A DNA stretch of 64,000 nt from Anaerolineaceae bacterium (lineage in GTDB: Bacteria > Chloroflexota > Anaerolineae > Anaerolineales > Villigracilaceae): NCBI GenBank assembly GCA_009772985.1, contig WOUS01000011.1:1-64000 (forward strand), given 5' to 3'. This document shows positions 44,380 to 61,315 of the stretch, piece by piece. A model generated the notes under the pieces. It had not been told where the DNA came from. It saw only the letters and a list, made by a program, of their open reading frames with translations, and ran no database searches. Positions within the stretch are counted from its first letter, which is position 1; every line of letters begins with the position of its first letter. Both the position numbers and the translations under genes were made by a program.

Positions 44380-44841
44380 ATGACTCGCCGCCGGTGGTTC
44401 TGGTTCCTGCTCCTGAATGTCCTCGTCTCCGCGACGGTGACGGGCCTCATCCTGTTCTTCTACGACCGTTCCCTCCGCGTGGACTGCCTGCCGGCCGCCC
44501 CCGTCCCGACCCCGGCGGCCTCGCCCGTGACCGCCGACCTGGACATCCTGAGCGTCGTCGGCGCGGGGACGGTCTCCAGCGAGATCGTCGTCATCCGCAA
44601 CAACGGAGCGGAATCGCTCCTACTGACCGGCTGGACGCTGCGGGACGGCGAAGGCAGCATCTTCACCTTTCCGCTGTTTTCCCTGCCCGCGGGCGCGACG
44701 GTACGGATCCACACCGCCGCCGGCACAGACTCGGCCTCGGACCTCTACTGGGGCCGCAGCGCCCCGGTCTGGCAGGCGGGCGAACCATCTGCCCTCTACG
44801 ATCCCGGCGGCACCGCCCGCGCATTCTATCGTGTTCCTTAA
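44380..44841 (+). CDS. Membrane-anchored lamin-tail-domain (LTD) protein
   Basis: This protein has 153 residues. A basic N-terminus and one signal anchor (~6-27) are followed by a Pro-rich linker. A lamin-tail beta-sandwich comes next: DLDILSVVGAGTVSSEIVVI, RNNGAESLLLTGWTLRDGEG, FPLFSLPAGATVRIHTAAG and DLYWGRSAPVW. Bacterial LTD domains are secreted or surface modules often joined to nucleases; here the domain stands alone. I chose ATG 44380 over the earlier one for the normal signal-anchor N-terminus. Its stop TAA opens the GCTAAT word repeat. Confidence 0.82.
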   Translation: MTRRRWFWFLLLNVLVSATVTGLILFFYDRSLRVDCLPAAPVPTPAASPVTADLDILSVVGAGTVSSEIVVIRNNGAESLLLTGWTLRDGEGSIFTFPLFSLPAGATVRIHTAAGTDSASDLYWGRSAPVWQAGEPSALYDPGGTARAFYRVP

Positions 44842-44871
44842 TCGCTAATTGCTAATGGCTGAAAGCTAATA
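44839..44871. repeat. 7-bp word element filling the LTD-dnaX junction (GCTAATN)
   Basis: GCTAATT, GCTAATG, GCTGAAA, GCTAATA run from the LTD stop TAA to the A of the dnaX ATG. The whole intergenic gap is repeat sequence. Confidence 0.75.
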
Positions 44872-46415
44872 TGACCCAGGCCCTCTACCGCAAATGGCGT
44901 CCCCAATCGTGGGACGAAATCGTCGGACAGCAGCACATCGTCCAGACGCTGAAGAATGCCGTCGCCGGGGACCGCGTGGCGCACGCCTACCTGTTCGCCG
45001 GTCCGCGCGGCACCGGCAAGACCACCGCCGCGCGCCTGCTGGCGAAAGCCGTCAACTGTCTTGACCCCGACCTGGCGAAGCGTCCGTGCAACCAGTGCGA
45101 TCACTGCAAGGCCGTCAACGAGAGCCGCTTCCTCGACCTCATCGAAATTGACGCCGCCTCCCAGACCGGCGTGGACGACGTGCGCGACCTGCGCGACAAG
45201 ATCAACTTCACGCCCAACCAGGGGCGCTACAAAATCTACATCATTGACGAAGTCCACATGTTTTCCAACAGCGCCTTCAACGCCTTGCTGAAGACGCTCG
45301 AGGAACCGCCCCCGCACGCCATCTTCGTCCTTGCCACCACCGAGATCCACAAGATTCCGCCCACCGTTTTGTCGCGCTGCCAGCGGCACGAGTTCCGCCG
45401 CGTCCCGGTGGATGAGATTGTCGCCCAACTGGCGCGCATCGTCAAAGCCGAAAAACTCAAAGCCGAGCCGGATGCGCTCACGCTCATCGCCCGCCAGGCT
45501 ACCGGCAGTCTGCGGGATGCGATTTCCCTGCTCGACCAACTGGCCTCCACTGGTCAGGAGATCACCCTCGGCCTGACGCAGACGGTGCTCGGCACCGCCA
45601 CCAGCCAGACTGTGCTCGACCTGGTTGGGGCGGTGCTGGACCGTGATCCGGCCGCCGGGCTGGACGCCGTCCACGCCTCGCTGGACTCCGGCACCGACCC
45701 GCGCGTCCTGGCCCGTCAGTTAGTGGATTACCTGCGGGCGCTGATGCTCATCCAGATGGGCAATGCCTCGCAACTGGACCTGGCCTCTGACACGCGCGCC
45801 CGGGCCGAAAAGCACGCCGCGGCCTTCTCCCCGGCAGACGTGCTGCGCATGGTCAAGATTTTCAACGCCGCGGCGGCCGAACAGCGCGGCAACTGGCAGC
45901 CGGCCCTCCCGCTCGAACTGGCGCTGGCGGAGAGCATCGAAATCCCGTCCGCGGCTTCGGCCCCGTCCGCTCCGGCGACTCCGGCGAAAAAAGCCCCGGC
46001 AGAGACGAAATTCGAAAAGCCCGTCCTCGCTCTAGTCAAGGCGCAGCCTCCCGCGGCCGGAGGCGGAGAGATCACTCTTGCTCTGGTGGCGAAAGCCTGG
46101 GAGCAAATTCGCGCATCCATCAAGTCAGAGCAGAACAGGAACCTGGTCGCCCTGCTCAACTCCTCCAAAGTGCTTGACGTGAAGAACGGGACGTTGCTGC
46201 TCGGTTTCTCCAGCGAAATCCTGCGTTCCAAAACAGATACCCCGGAGCAGATGGAAATTGTCCGCAAGGCCATCGCCGAGACGCTGGGCGCGGAACTGGC
46301 GGTCAAGTGCGTGGTCTCGAATGCAAAACAGCCCATCCCACCGGATGTCAAAGCGGACGGCATGGTTGCCGCGGCCCTGAGGAAGGGCGGCGAGATTGTG
46401 GATATTCAGGAATGA
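44871..46415 (+). CDS. dnaX: DNA polymerase III subunit gamma/tau
   Basis: DnaX is the clamp-loader ATPase of the replicative polymerase. The 514-residue protein has LYRKWRPQSWDEIVGQQHI, Walker A GPRGTGKTTAAR, a zinc module CNQCDHCKAVNESR, Walker B YIIDEVHMFSN, sensor region LATTEIHKIPPTVLSRCQR and GSLRDAISLLDQL. The C-terminal part (~350-514) is a short tau-like extension. The upstream gap is entirely a word repeat and no good ribosome binding site is seen. ybaB and recR follow as usual. Confidence 0.97.
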   Translation: MTQALYRKWRPQSWDEIVGQQHIVQTLKNAVAGDRVAHAYLFAGPRGTGKTTAARLLAKAVNCLDPDLAKRPCNQCDHCKAVNESRFLDLIEIDAASQTGVDDVRDLRDKINFTPNQGRYKIYIIDEVHMFSNSAFNALLKTLEEPPPHAIFVLATTEIHKIPPTVLSRCQRHEFRRVPVDEIVAQLARIVKAEKLKAEPDALTLIARQATGSLRDAISLLDQLASTGQEITLGLTQTVLGTATSQTVLDLVGAVLDRDPAAGLDAVHASLDSGTDPRVLARQLVDYLRALMLIQMGNASQLDLASDTRARAEKHAAAFSPADVLRMVKIFNAAAAEQRGNWQPALPLELALAESIEIPSAASAPSAPATPAKKAPAETKFEKPVLALVKAQPPAAGGGEITLALVAKAWEQIRASIKSEQNRNLVALLNSSKVLDVKNGTLLLGFSSEILRSKTDTPEQMEIVRKAIAETLGAELAVKCVVSNAKQPIPPDVKADGMVAAALRKGGEIVDIQE

Positions 46416-46460
46416 ACCGCAGAGATGGCTTCCATGCCATCCCGGTGAGGAGATTTATTT

Positions 46461-46787
46461 ATGGCAAAAGGATTCAATCGTCCGGCAGGCGGAGGGCAAG
46501 GCGGCATGATGCAGCAACTCCAGCGCCTCCAGCAGCAGATGGCCGAGGGGCAGGAGAAACTGGCGCAGGAAACGGTCACGGCAACGGCGGGCGGGGGCGC
46601 GGTCAAGGTGACGATGACCGGCGACCAGAAATGCCAGTCGGTCACGATTGACCCGGCTCTGCTGAAGGATGCCGACGCCGAAATGCTCCAGGACCTGGTG
46701 CTGGCCGCGGTCAACCTGGCGCTCGACCAGTCGCGCGAATTGCAGGAAAAGGTCATGGGTCCGCTGGCAGGCGGGCTTCCGTTCTAA
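46461..46787 (+). CDS. ybaB: YbaB/EbfC nucleoid-associated protein
   Basis: This 108-residue dimeric DNA-binding protein is conserved next to dnaX and recR. MMQQLQRLQQQMAEGQEKL is the helical part, followed by VTATAGGGAVKVTMTGDQKCQSVTIDPALL (shown in parts: strand and loop) and a C-terminal helix LVLAAVNLALDQSRELQEK. The dnaX-ybaB-recR order supports the call. Its stop TAA merges with an 8-bp word repeat. Confidence 0.95.
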   Translation: MAKGFNRPAGGGQGGMMQQLQRLQQQMAEGQEKLAQETVTATAGGGAVKVTMTGDQKCQSVTIDPALLKDADAEMLQDLVLAAVNLALDQSRELQEKVMGPLAGGLPF

Positions 46788-46843
46788 CGTTTACGCGTTG
46801 GTGTGTTACGTGTCAACGTGCAAACTTGCCAACTTGCAAACGA
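46785..46843. repeat. 8-bp word element between ybaB and recR (CAAACTTG)
   Basis: Right-half words CAAACTTG, CCAACTTG, CAAACG (46821-46842) are in register. The left half (AACGTTTA, CGCGTTGG) is roughly their complement. It is similar in word to the grpE-dnaK element. Confidence 0.65.
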
Positions 46844-46847
46844 AAAT

Positions 46848-47450
46848 ATGTTACCTGAACCCATTCAGAATCTCATCTTTGCCCTTGAGCGACTCCCCGG
46901 CATCGGCCCGAAGACAGCCTCCCGGCTGGCGTTCTATCTTCTGCGCGCACCGGAGGAAATCTCCGGTTCCCTGGCCGAGGCGCTGACCGACCTGAAGACG
47001 AAAATCGCTTTTTGCCAGGAGTGCTTCAATATCACTGTGGCCGGGCGCGAACGCTGTGAGATTTGCGAGAGCGGCCAGCGCGACGGGTCGGTCATTTGCG
47101 TTGTGGAAGAGCCGCTGGATATCCTGTCCATCGAGCGGATCGGCGCGTACCAGGGCAAGTATCATGTTTTGCAGGGCGTCATCAATCCCATCGAGGGCAT
47201 CGGCCCGGACGATTTGAAGATCAGGCCTCTGCTCGAACGCATCCGGCGCGGCGGGGTGCTGGAGGTGATCCTGGCGACCGATCCGACGATGGAAGGGGAC
47301 GCGACTGCCCAGTACCTGCATCCGCGGCTGAAAGCGCTCGGCGTCCACGTGACGCGGCTGGCGCGTGGTCTGCCTGTCGGCGGGGACCTGGAATATGCCG
47401 ACCAGAATACGCTCCTGCGCGCCCTCTCGGGGCGGCAGGAGATGGGGTGA
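46848..47450 (+). CDS. recR: Recombination mediator RecR
   Basis: RecR helps RecF/RecO load RecA on gapped DNA. The 200-residue protein has PIQNLIFALERLPGIGPKTA (helix-hairpin-helix), a four-Cys zinc finger (CQECFN...CEICESGQ), and a Toprim domain with ICVVEEPLDILSIE, YHVLQGVINPIEGIGPDDL and LPVGGDLEYAD. ATG 46848 gives the family N-terminus; an earlier in-frame start would translate the repeat element. It is the last gene before the rRNA promoters. Confidence 0.97.
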   Translation: MLPEPIQNLIFALERLPGIGPKTASRLAFYLLRAPEEISGSLAEALTDLKTKIAFCQECFNITVAGRERCEICESGQRDGSVICVVEEPLDILSIERIGAYQGKYHVLQGVINPIEGIGPDDLKIRPLLERIRRGGVLEVILATDPTMEGDATAQYLHPRLKALGVHVTRLARGLPVGGDLEYADQNTLLRALSGRQEMG

Positions 47451-47834
47451 CGGCGGGCAGGTTCGAGGTCCGGGCGGCGCGCATTTGTATGCCGCCAACC
47501 TTAAAATATCCAAATTGGGGGTTGAATTGCTTGACAAGTGAAGCCGTTTGCATATAATAAGCAAGCACAGTTAACCCCCACTCAGATCTCGTCCAATGGA
47601 CAGATCGTTGACAACTGAGCAGCGTCTCACGTCAGAGACCCAAAGCCGTAAGTTTTGCAGTCTGACGATCCCGATGTTGAAGGAAAGACATCGGTGATTT
47701 TGTCTCCCGGTCTTGACAGCGTGGGACGTCGCGGGTAGAATTCCGCCCGCTTTGTTTACAGGACCTTAACAACTGAAAAGTGATAGGAAGTAAGCCTGTC
47801 GTTCTGTCCGTAACTTACACTCGAAAGAGTGATT
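47451..47834 (+). promoter_or_regulatory. rRNA operon promoter and leader region
   Basis: Two near-consensus promoters are seen: P1 TTGACA (47531-47536), 16 nt, TATAAT (47553-47558), and P2 TTGACA (47713-47718), 17 nt, TAGAAT (47736-47741). Between them is a leader with hairpins such as CCGATGTTGAAGGAAAGACATCGG in parts (stem CCGATGT/ACATCGG near 47671-47694). After P2, AACTGAAAAGTGATAGGAAG (47771-47790) pairs with 49437-49456 beyond 16S, forming the precursor processing stem. Confidence 0.8.
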
Positions 47835-49344
<1,510 letters not shown>

Positions 49345-49474
49345 CTAGAGAACTGAGCAATGGTCTTGCACTCACGGCGGACCGGCGCTCGAACAAAATC
49401 TTTCATCCGCGGTGGGTGAAAGTCGACAGTGCGAATTTCCTATCACTTCTCAGTTGCTAAGGCCTGGCCTGGGC
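49345..49474 (+). other. 16S-tRNA spacer with processing stem arm
   Basis: TTTCCTATCACTTCTCAGTT (49437-49456) is complementary to the leader at 47771-47790 in 18 of 20 positions. No gene is seen. Confidence 0.75.
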
Positions 49475-49548
49475 GGGCCTGTAGCTCAGTTGGTTAGAGC
49501 ACAGTCCTGATAAGACTGGGGTCACTGGTTCGAGTCCAGTCAGGCCCA
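49475..49548 (+). tRNA. tRNA-Ile (anticodon GAT)
   Basis: Acceptor GGGCCTG/CAGGCCC; anticodon stem CAGTC/GACTG with loop CTGATAA gives GAT. T-loop GGTTCGAGTCC. Discriminator A, no CCA encoded. Confidence 0.97.
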
Positions 49549-49570
49549 CCTGACATCTCAGGCAGTGCTC

Positions 49571-49642
49571 GGGGATGTAGCTCAGCGGGAGAGCAGCGCC
49601 TTTGCAAGGCGAAGGCCACGGGTTCGAATCCCGTCATCTCCA
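49571..49642 (+). tRNA. tRNA-Ala (anticodon TGC)
   Basis: Acceptor GGGGATG/CATCTCC with one G-U pair. The anticodon loop TTTGCAA gives TGC. T-loop GGTTCGAATCC. With tRNA-Ile it forms the usual Ile-Ala pair of the 16S-23S spacer. Confidence 0.96.
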
Positions 49643-49911
49643 CTGGGCTGTGCTTGAAAGGATGTATGAAGGATTTGAAGTTGGCGACTCTGCAATCCGG
49701 TTGAAAATGTTGGCTCGAAACGCATGGGTTAGTTTGCGGCCCGGCGGTGAGCCGGGTCGCCTTGTCGAAGGAAGTTGAACGTTGAGCCGTGTTCTTGACG
49801 AAAGTGGAGGACACCGCTCGCCGGTCAACGGCGAAATAGAACCTTGACAACTGAATAGTAACTGATTTGTATGATGTAGGCCGAAAAGTATCAATTTCTC
49901 CGCATCACGTG
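49643..49911 (+). other. tRNA-Ala to 23S spacer with 23S processing arm
   Basis: CAACTGAATAGTAACTGA (from 49849) and CCGAAAAGTATCAA (49881-49894) pair with TTGATACTTTTCG (52880-52892) and CAGTTACTGTTCAGTG (52901-52916) downstream of 23S. No gene is seen. Confidence 0.75.
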
Positions 49912-52863
<2,952 letters not shown>

Positions 52864-52934
52864 GCGTGGTGCGGAGAACTTGATACTTTTCGACATCCTT
52901 CAGTTACTGTTCAGTGAAAAACTGGTGAATGAGT

Positions 52935-53054
52935 CTCTTGGTGATTTGAGCGACGAGGGTACACCCGGTCCCATCCCGAACCCGGAAGTTAAGCTCGTCA
53001 GCGCCGATGGTACTTGGCGGGTAACTGCCTGGGAGAGTAGGTCGTTGCCAAGAG
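52935..53054 (+). rRNA. 5S ribosomal RNA
   Basis: A 120-nt gene with terminal stem CTCTTGG/CCAAGAG. CCCATCCCGAACCCGGAAG and GCGGGTAACTGCCTGGGAGA are typical 5S loops. CTTTTTCTTTT follows the terminal stem and probably terminates the operon. Confidence 0.96.
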
Positions 53055-53092
53055 GCTTTTTCTTTTCTCTTCCCACCCGTTATCTTGTATAG

Positions 53093-53098
53093 TATAAT
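53093..53098 (+). promoter_or_regulatory. -10 box of rpsU-infA
   Basis: TATAAT stands about 40 nt after 5S. No good -35 box is seen. It would give a leader of about 175 nt before rpsU. Confidence 0.4.
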
Positions 53099-53221
53099 CC
53101 CGTCGTTCACAGGCCAGCCCCAGCGAGATTGCCTGATTATCTATCAGCATGGCAGTCAAGGAGTGTGTGCAGCGCTAATTCTCGATGATGTCCTCAAGGT
53201 TCATCCGGGTTTTCCGCGTCC

Positions 53222-53251
53222 TCGGCTGTGTCTGTGACAAGCCGATTTTTT
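53222..53251 (+). terminator. Attenuator-like terminator in the rpsU leader
   Basis: TCGGCT and AGCCGA pair around a 12-nt loop, followed by six T (53246-53251). The T-run ends 12 nt before the rpsU ribosome binding site. Just after it, CCTCC (53255-53259 region) can pair with the GGAGG of that site. Confidence 0.6.
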
Positions 53252-53278
53252 ATTCCTCCATGGAAGGAGGTGATTAGG

Positions 53279-53476
53279 TTGGCATCTGTAAATTTACGCA
53301 ACAATGAATCTCAAGACTCCCTGCTCAAACGTTTTCGCAAGAAGGTCGTGCGCAGCGGGGTCTTGAGCACCGTGCGCCGCAAGCGCTGGTTTGTCTCAAA
53401 GAGTGAACAGCGCCGCATGGAAAAAAAGAAGGCTATTCGCCGGATTAAGCGGCGCCAGTATAAGTACGACGAGTAA
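53279..53476 (+). CDS. rpsU: Small ribosomal subunit protein bS21
   Basis: This basic 30S protein has 65 residues: [37 protein letters not shown], and a Lys/Arg-rich tail. I chose TTG 53279 because AAGGAGGTGA (53264-53273), a near-perfect anti-SD match, lies directly upstream; an earlier in-frame start would translate the terminator. A rare TTG start behind a very strong ribosome binding site and an attenuator suggest regulated expression. infA follows 41 nt later. Confidence 0.9.
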   Translation: MASVNLRNNESQDSLLKRFRKKVVRSGVLSTVRRKRWFVSKSEQRRMEKKKAIRRIKRRQYKYDE

Positions 53477-53517
53477 ACCGGGACCGCCCCGGCGGCGTAC
53501 GGGACAGGAGGCTGTTT

Positions 53518-53766
53518 ATGTCAAACGAGGACAAGATCCAGGTCGAGGGGACGGTGATCGAAGCGCTACCCGGTACCCAGTTCCGGGTCCGGCTCGATAA
53601 CGATCACCAGATTCTTGCCTATCTTTCCGGCAAGATGCGCAAGTACTACATCCGCATCCTGCTGGGGGACCGGGTCAAGGTGGAGATGTCGCCCTACGAT
53701 CTAAGCCGCGGCCGGATCACCTATCGCCAGAAGAAATCCAGCGGCGAGCCTGAAGCCATTGAATAA
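53518..53766 (+). CDS. infA: Translation initiation factor IF-1
   Basis: IF-1 binds the 30S A site during initiation. The 82-residue protein is a single OB fold: [60 protein letters not shown]. The C-terminus ([11 protein letters not shown]) is longer than in E. coli. ATG 53518 follows AGGAGG. Its position right behind rRNA and rpsU, rather than next to secY/adk or rpmJ, is less usual. Confidence 0.95.
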   Translation: MSNEDKIQVEGTVIEALPGTQFRVRLDNDHQILAYLSGKMRKYYIRILLGDRVKVEMSPYDLSRGRITYRQKKSSGEPEAIE

Positions 53767-53797
53767 TAGTCCCGTGACGCACTCATGGATATTCACA

Positions 53798-53823
53798 GCC
53801 CCTGTCAAATGGCAGGGGCTGAT
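53798..53823. terminator. Hairpin between convergent infA and DHOD-like genes
   Basis: CAGCCCCTG and CAGGGGCTG pair around TCAAATGG; there is no T-tract on the + strand, so strength is uncertain. Confidence 0.5.
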
Positions 53824-53831
53824 GATTCCGG

Positions 53832-54833
<1,002 letters not shown>

Positions 54834-54848
54834 GGTTTCTCCTTAATC

Positions 54849-54884
54849 AAAAAATGGGACAGGGCGTGCGCCCTGTCCCATTTT
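54849..54884 (-). terminator. Strong hairpin between nifJ and the DHOD-like gene
   Basis: AAAATGGGACAGGGCG and CGCCCTGTCCCATTTT form a 16-bp perfect stem with a 2-nt loop. It would reduce read-through from nifJ into the DHOD-like gene. Confidence 0.8.
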
Positions 54885-54891
54885 ATCGCAG

Positions 54892-58449
<3,558 letters not shown>

Positions 58450-58467
58450 GATTTTCTCCTTCTGATG

Positions 58468-58485
58468 ACAGAGCCGCGGCTCTGT
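58468..58485. promoter_or_regulatory. 18-bp perfect dyad in the nifJ leader
   Basis: ACAGAGCCG and CGGCTCTGT meet without spacer, 19 nt before the nifJ ATG. The position would suit an operator for a repressor or a small RNA hairpin masking the ribosome binding site. I recognise no regulator consensus. Confidence 0.35.
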
Positions 58486-58577
58486 GAATATCGAAGATTA
58501 ACCAACTGGCAAGTTTATTCCCCGCTTCGGGCTTTCGATAGTTATTTAACACACGAAAACCCCCCGCGACTTGTCAT

Positions 58578-58614
58578 AATAAAACACGCCCTTCCGAAGG
58601 CTCCGGGAGGGCGT
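58578..58614 (-). terminator. Terminator of the Nudix gene
   Basis: On the minus strand ACGCCCT and AGGGCGT enclose an inner CCG/CGG pair, followed by GTTTTATT. Confidence 0.7.
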
Positions 58615-58621
58615 TCGGACG

Positions 58622-59158
58622 CTATTTCAGACCATCCAGGCGCGGCCCTGCCAGGCAGAAGGCCGCCAGCGACTTGGCGTCGGGGATTTTTCCCCCGGCG
58701 GCCAGGGCCAGCGCCTCGGCCAGCGGGATGCGCTCCAGCGAAAGGAATTCATCCGCGTCGGCCTCGAGCGGGTCGGCGCGCAGGTCGGTCGCCAGGTAGA
58801 CGTGCATGTATTCGGTCGAATAGCCCGGGGCGAGGAAGAATCCACCCAGGTAGTCCATCTTTCCGGCCGCCATCCCCGTCTCCTCCCGGATCTCGCGCGC
58901 CGCGCAGGCCTCCGGCTCCTCCCCCGGCTCGAGCACCCCGGCCGGCAGCTCCAGCAGGTCCAGCCCCGCCGCGTGCCGGTACTGGCGGACGAAGAGCAGG
59001 TTCCCCTCCGCATCCAGCGGTACGATGATGACCGAACCGCCGTGTTCCACGATGTCGAACTTCGTCTCGTGGCCGTCTGGCATGCGCAAGTGGTCGCGGC
59101 GGATGGTGAAGGCGCGCCCCGGATAGATGATCTCGGATTTCAACACTTCATAAGCCAT
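58622..59158 (-). CDS. Nudix hydrolase (ADP-ribose pyrophosphatase type)
   Basis: This 178-residue enzyme hydrolyses nucleoside diphosphates linked to another moiety, probably ADP-ribose. The Nudix box GVLEPGEEPEACAAREIREETGM fits GX5EX7REUXEEXGU (given here in part: REIREETGM). The upstream strand VIIVPLDAEGNLLFVRQYRH and the downstream LGGFFLAPGYSTEYMHVYLA match the ADPRase subgroup, where a Glu/Pro pattern after the box selects ADP-ribose. ATG 59158 follows GGAGG at 9 nt. It is flanked by terminators on both sides and is a single-gene unit. Confidence 0.93.
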   Translation of the reverse strand: MAYEVLKSEIIYPGRAFTIRRDHLRMPDGHETKFDIVEHGGSVIIVPLDAEGNLLFVRQYRHAAGLDLLELPAGVLEPGEEPEACAAREIREETGMAAGKMDYLGGFFLAPGYSTEYMHVYLATDLRADPLEADADEFLSLERIPLAEALALAAGGKIPDAKSLAAFCLAGPRLDGLK

Positions 59159-59170
59159 GGCAGGCCTCCG

Positions 59171-59207
59171 AAATAAATACCCAGGCGAAGAGTCCCTCCG
59201 CCTGGGT
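59171..59207 (-). terminator. Terminator of the LysM lipoprotein gene
   Basis: On the minus strand ACCCAGGCG-type arms (CCCAGGCG and CGCCTGGG) pair and ATTTATTT follows. Confidence 0.75.
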
Positions 59208-59226
59208 GGAAAGGCGTCCGTGTGGA

Positions 59227-59928
59227 TTACGGGATGCTGATGCTCAGCCCGACCGTCAGCGTGTAGGGGGAGACCAGGCGGTTGACCGTCGCGATGTCGA
59301 GCGGGTTCACGTCCCCGAAATAGCAGCCGATCTTGTAGATAGTGTCATCTATTTTCACCACGTAGGTGGTGGGATGCGGGCGCAGGGCGCGTGGATAAGT
59401 CGAGGGCCAAGGATTGCCCGTCTGCGGAATCTTCAGTATCAGACCGGGTTGGTAGAGCAGACCATCAGTCAGCCCGTTGAGCGTAAGCAGTTCGTTCGGG
59501 TTGACGTTGAAGCGGCGGGCGATGCAGTAGGGATATTCGCCGGCTTTCAGGGTGTAAGAGGCGGGCCGCGTCGCGGTGGCCACGGGAGTCACGAACACGG
59601 GAGTGGTGGACGCGCCGGTCGGCGGGACAAGCCCGGTGGGCGTCGCGCTGGCAAGCGGAGTGACGGCCGTGCCGCCCGGAGCCGGAGAACCGGTGGGCGT
59701 GGGGGGCGCAGCCACTGTGCCGCTGGCAGCCTGGGCGGTCCAGGTGGCGAACGTGTTGGCCATCCCTTCCGGGTCCTGGGTCGCGCCTCCGCCGGTATTT
59801 TGCGGCGTGCCGACAACGCCCGTGGTCGGCGTGGCCGCAGGCGACGAGGATGCGGAACGTTCGCAGGCCGGAAGGATGACGGCAGCAATCAGCGTGAGCG
59901 CCAGGATCAAATACAACTTCTTGGACAT
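59227..59928 (-). CDS. Lipoprotein with two LysM domains
   Basis: This lipoprotein has 233 residues from ATG 59928, which follows GGAGGA; the signal peptide ends in ILPACER. A long Thr/Pro/Ala linker leads to two LysM-like units. The first is YTLKAGEYPYCIARRFNVNP with LLYQPGLILKIP; the second is TTYVVKIDDTIYKIGCYFGD with TVGLSISIP. LysM binds peptidoglycan or chitin-like glycans, so this is a cell-wall-binding surface lipoprotein. It follows galK by 55 nt on the same strand. Confidence 0.85.
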   Translation of the reverse strand: MSKKLYLILALTLIAAVILPACERSASSSPAATPTTGVVGTPQNTGGGATQDPEGMANTFATWTAQAASGTVAAPPTPTGSPAPGGTAVTPLASATPTGLVPPTGASTTPVFVTPVATATRPASYTLKAGEYPYCIARRFNVNPNELLTLNGLTDGLLYQPGLILKIPQTGNPWPSTYPRALRPHPTTYVVKIDDTIYKIGCYFGDVNPLDIATVNRLVSPYTLTVGLSISIP

Positions 59929-59983
59929 TCTTTCCTCCAGGTTCATTTCATTTGGACTTCGGGGTGATACTAGCACAACCTTT

Positions 59984-61132
59984 CTAACCCGTCAAGCGGG
60001 CGATTCCCGCTCCGGCGGCGGCCTCCGTCAGGGATATGGCTGGCTTCATCCCGGCGGCCTGTTCATATTCTTTTGCGACGGCGGCGGTGAATTCCGGACC
60101 CCTCTCCCGCTCCACCAGGGCAACCGCGCACCCGGCGAACCCGGCCCCGGTCAGGCGCGCCCCGTGGCATCCGGGCTGGCGGCGGGCGATTTCGACGACG
60201 GCATTCAGCGCCGCGCTGGAGACCTCGAAATCGTCGCGCAGGCTGGCATGACTGGCGTCCAGCAGGAGGCCGAGGGCGGCCGCGTCGCCGCCGCGCATGG
60301 CTTCGACGGCTTGCAGGACGCGCCCGTTTTCGGTGATGACGTGGCGGGCGCGGCGGCGGGTGGCCTCGTCCAGCCGGTCGGCGCGGGACCGGAAGCCTGC
60401 CTCGTCCACGTCGCGCAGGGCGCGCACCCCGAGCGCTTTCGCCGCCGCGTCGCACTGGCGGCGGCGCTCGTTGTAGGCCGAGTCCACCAGCCCGCGCCGC
60501 GTGGACGTATCCAGCACGGCCACAACCATCCCCTCCGGGAGCGGGATGTGCTGATATTCCAGCGTGCGGCAGTCGAGGAACAGGGCGTGGCCGGCGCGGG
60601 CGAGCAGGGAAACCATCTGGTCCATAATCCCGCCGTGGACGCCGACCCAGCCGTCTTCGGCCTGGTGCCCGAGCAGCGCCGCTCGGACGGGGTCCGGTTC
60701 ACGGTCCGAGGCCGCCGCGAAAGCCAGGATCGCGGCCACCGTCACCGCGGAGGACGAGGACAGTCCCGCGCCGCGCGGGATGTCGCCGGTCATCACGCCG
60801 TCCCAGCCGGAGAGAGTCCAGCCGGCCTGCTGCATGGCCCAGGCCGCGCCTTTGACGTATTCCGCCCAGCCTTTGTTTTTTTGCAGGTCATCGAGTTGGA
60901 ACTCAACGGTTTGGTTGTATTCGAGCGAGTGGACGATCATGCGCCGGTCGAGGCGCGGGCGCAGAGCGATGCGCACGGCGCGGTCAATTGCCATCGGCAG
61001 GACGTAGCCCTCGTTGTAGTCGGTGTGTTCGCCGATGAGATTCACCCGTCCCGGCGCGCGGACGAGGAAGGATGGCTTTGCGTTGAAGTGGGACTCGAAT
61101 GCTTGAGCGAGGGCGCGTTGGCGTGGTTCCAT
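59984..61132 (-). CDS. galK: Galactokinase
   Basis: Galactokinase phosphorylates galactose at C1 for the Leloir pathway; galE lies elsewhere in the window. The 382-residue GHMP kinase has FLVRAPGRVNLIGEHTDYNE, DIPRGAGLSSSSAVTVAA (ATP loop) and the C-terminal GARLTGAGFAGCAVAL; an acidic residue in MDQMVSLL is the catalytic base region. ATG 61132 is 7 nt after TATAAT on the minus strand, with no ribosome binding site, implying a leaderless mRNA. Confidence 0.96.
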   Translation of the reverse strand: MEPRQRALAQAFESHFNAKPSFLVRAPGRVNLIGEHTDYNEGYVLPMAIDRAVRIALRPRLDRRMIVHSLEYNQTVEFQLDDLQKNKGWAEYVKGAAWAMQQAGWTLSGWDGVMTGDIPRGAGLSSSSAVTVAAILAFAAASDREPDPVRAALLGHQAEDGWVGVHGGIMDQMVSLLARAGHALFLDCRTLEYQHIPLPEGMVVAVLDTSTRRGLVDSAYNERRRQCDAAAKALGVRALRDVDEAGFRSRADRLDEATRRRARHVITENGRVLQAVEAMRGGDAAALGLLLDASHASLRDDFEVSSAALNAVVEIARRQPGCHGARLTGAGFAGCAVALVERERGPEFTAAVAKEYEQAAGMKPAISLTEAAAGAGIARLTG

Positions 61133-61139
61133 GTGTTCG

Positions 61140-61145
61140 ATTATA
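61140..61145 (-). promoter_or_regulatory. -10 box of galK (leaderless)
   Basis: TATAAT on the minus strand lies 7 nt before ATG 61132. No clear -35 box. Confidence 0.5.
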
Positions 61146-61172
61146 ACTGGCCTGGGTGAGTTCCAAATTCGC

Positions 61173-61202
61173 TTGACTCGAATCCGTCATGGTGTCTATA
61201 AT
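61173..61202 (+). promoter_or_regulatory. Promoter upstream of the AT-rich membrane gene
   Basis: TTGACT (61173-61178), 18 nt, TATAAT (61197-61202). The leader would be ~105 nt and includes GTTAGGC (61243-61249) and a CTGCC/GGCAG inverted pair. Confidence 0.55.
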
Positions 61203-61315
61203 AAACGTGTTCGAGTTCTCTTTTTGCGCCGTCCATAAGCAGTTAGGCTGCCAAGCGGCGGCTCAAAATATAGCTGGGCAGCAGTACAATTACCAAACGC
61301 ATCGAAAAGGAATTC

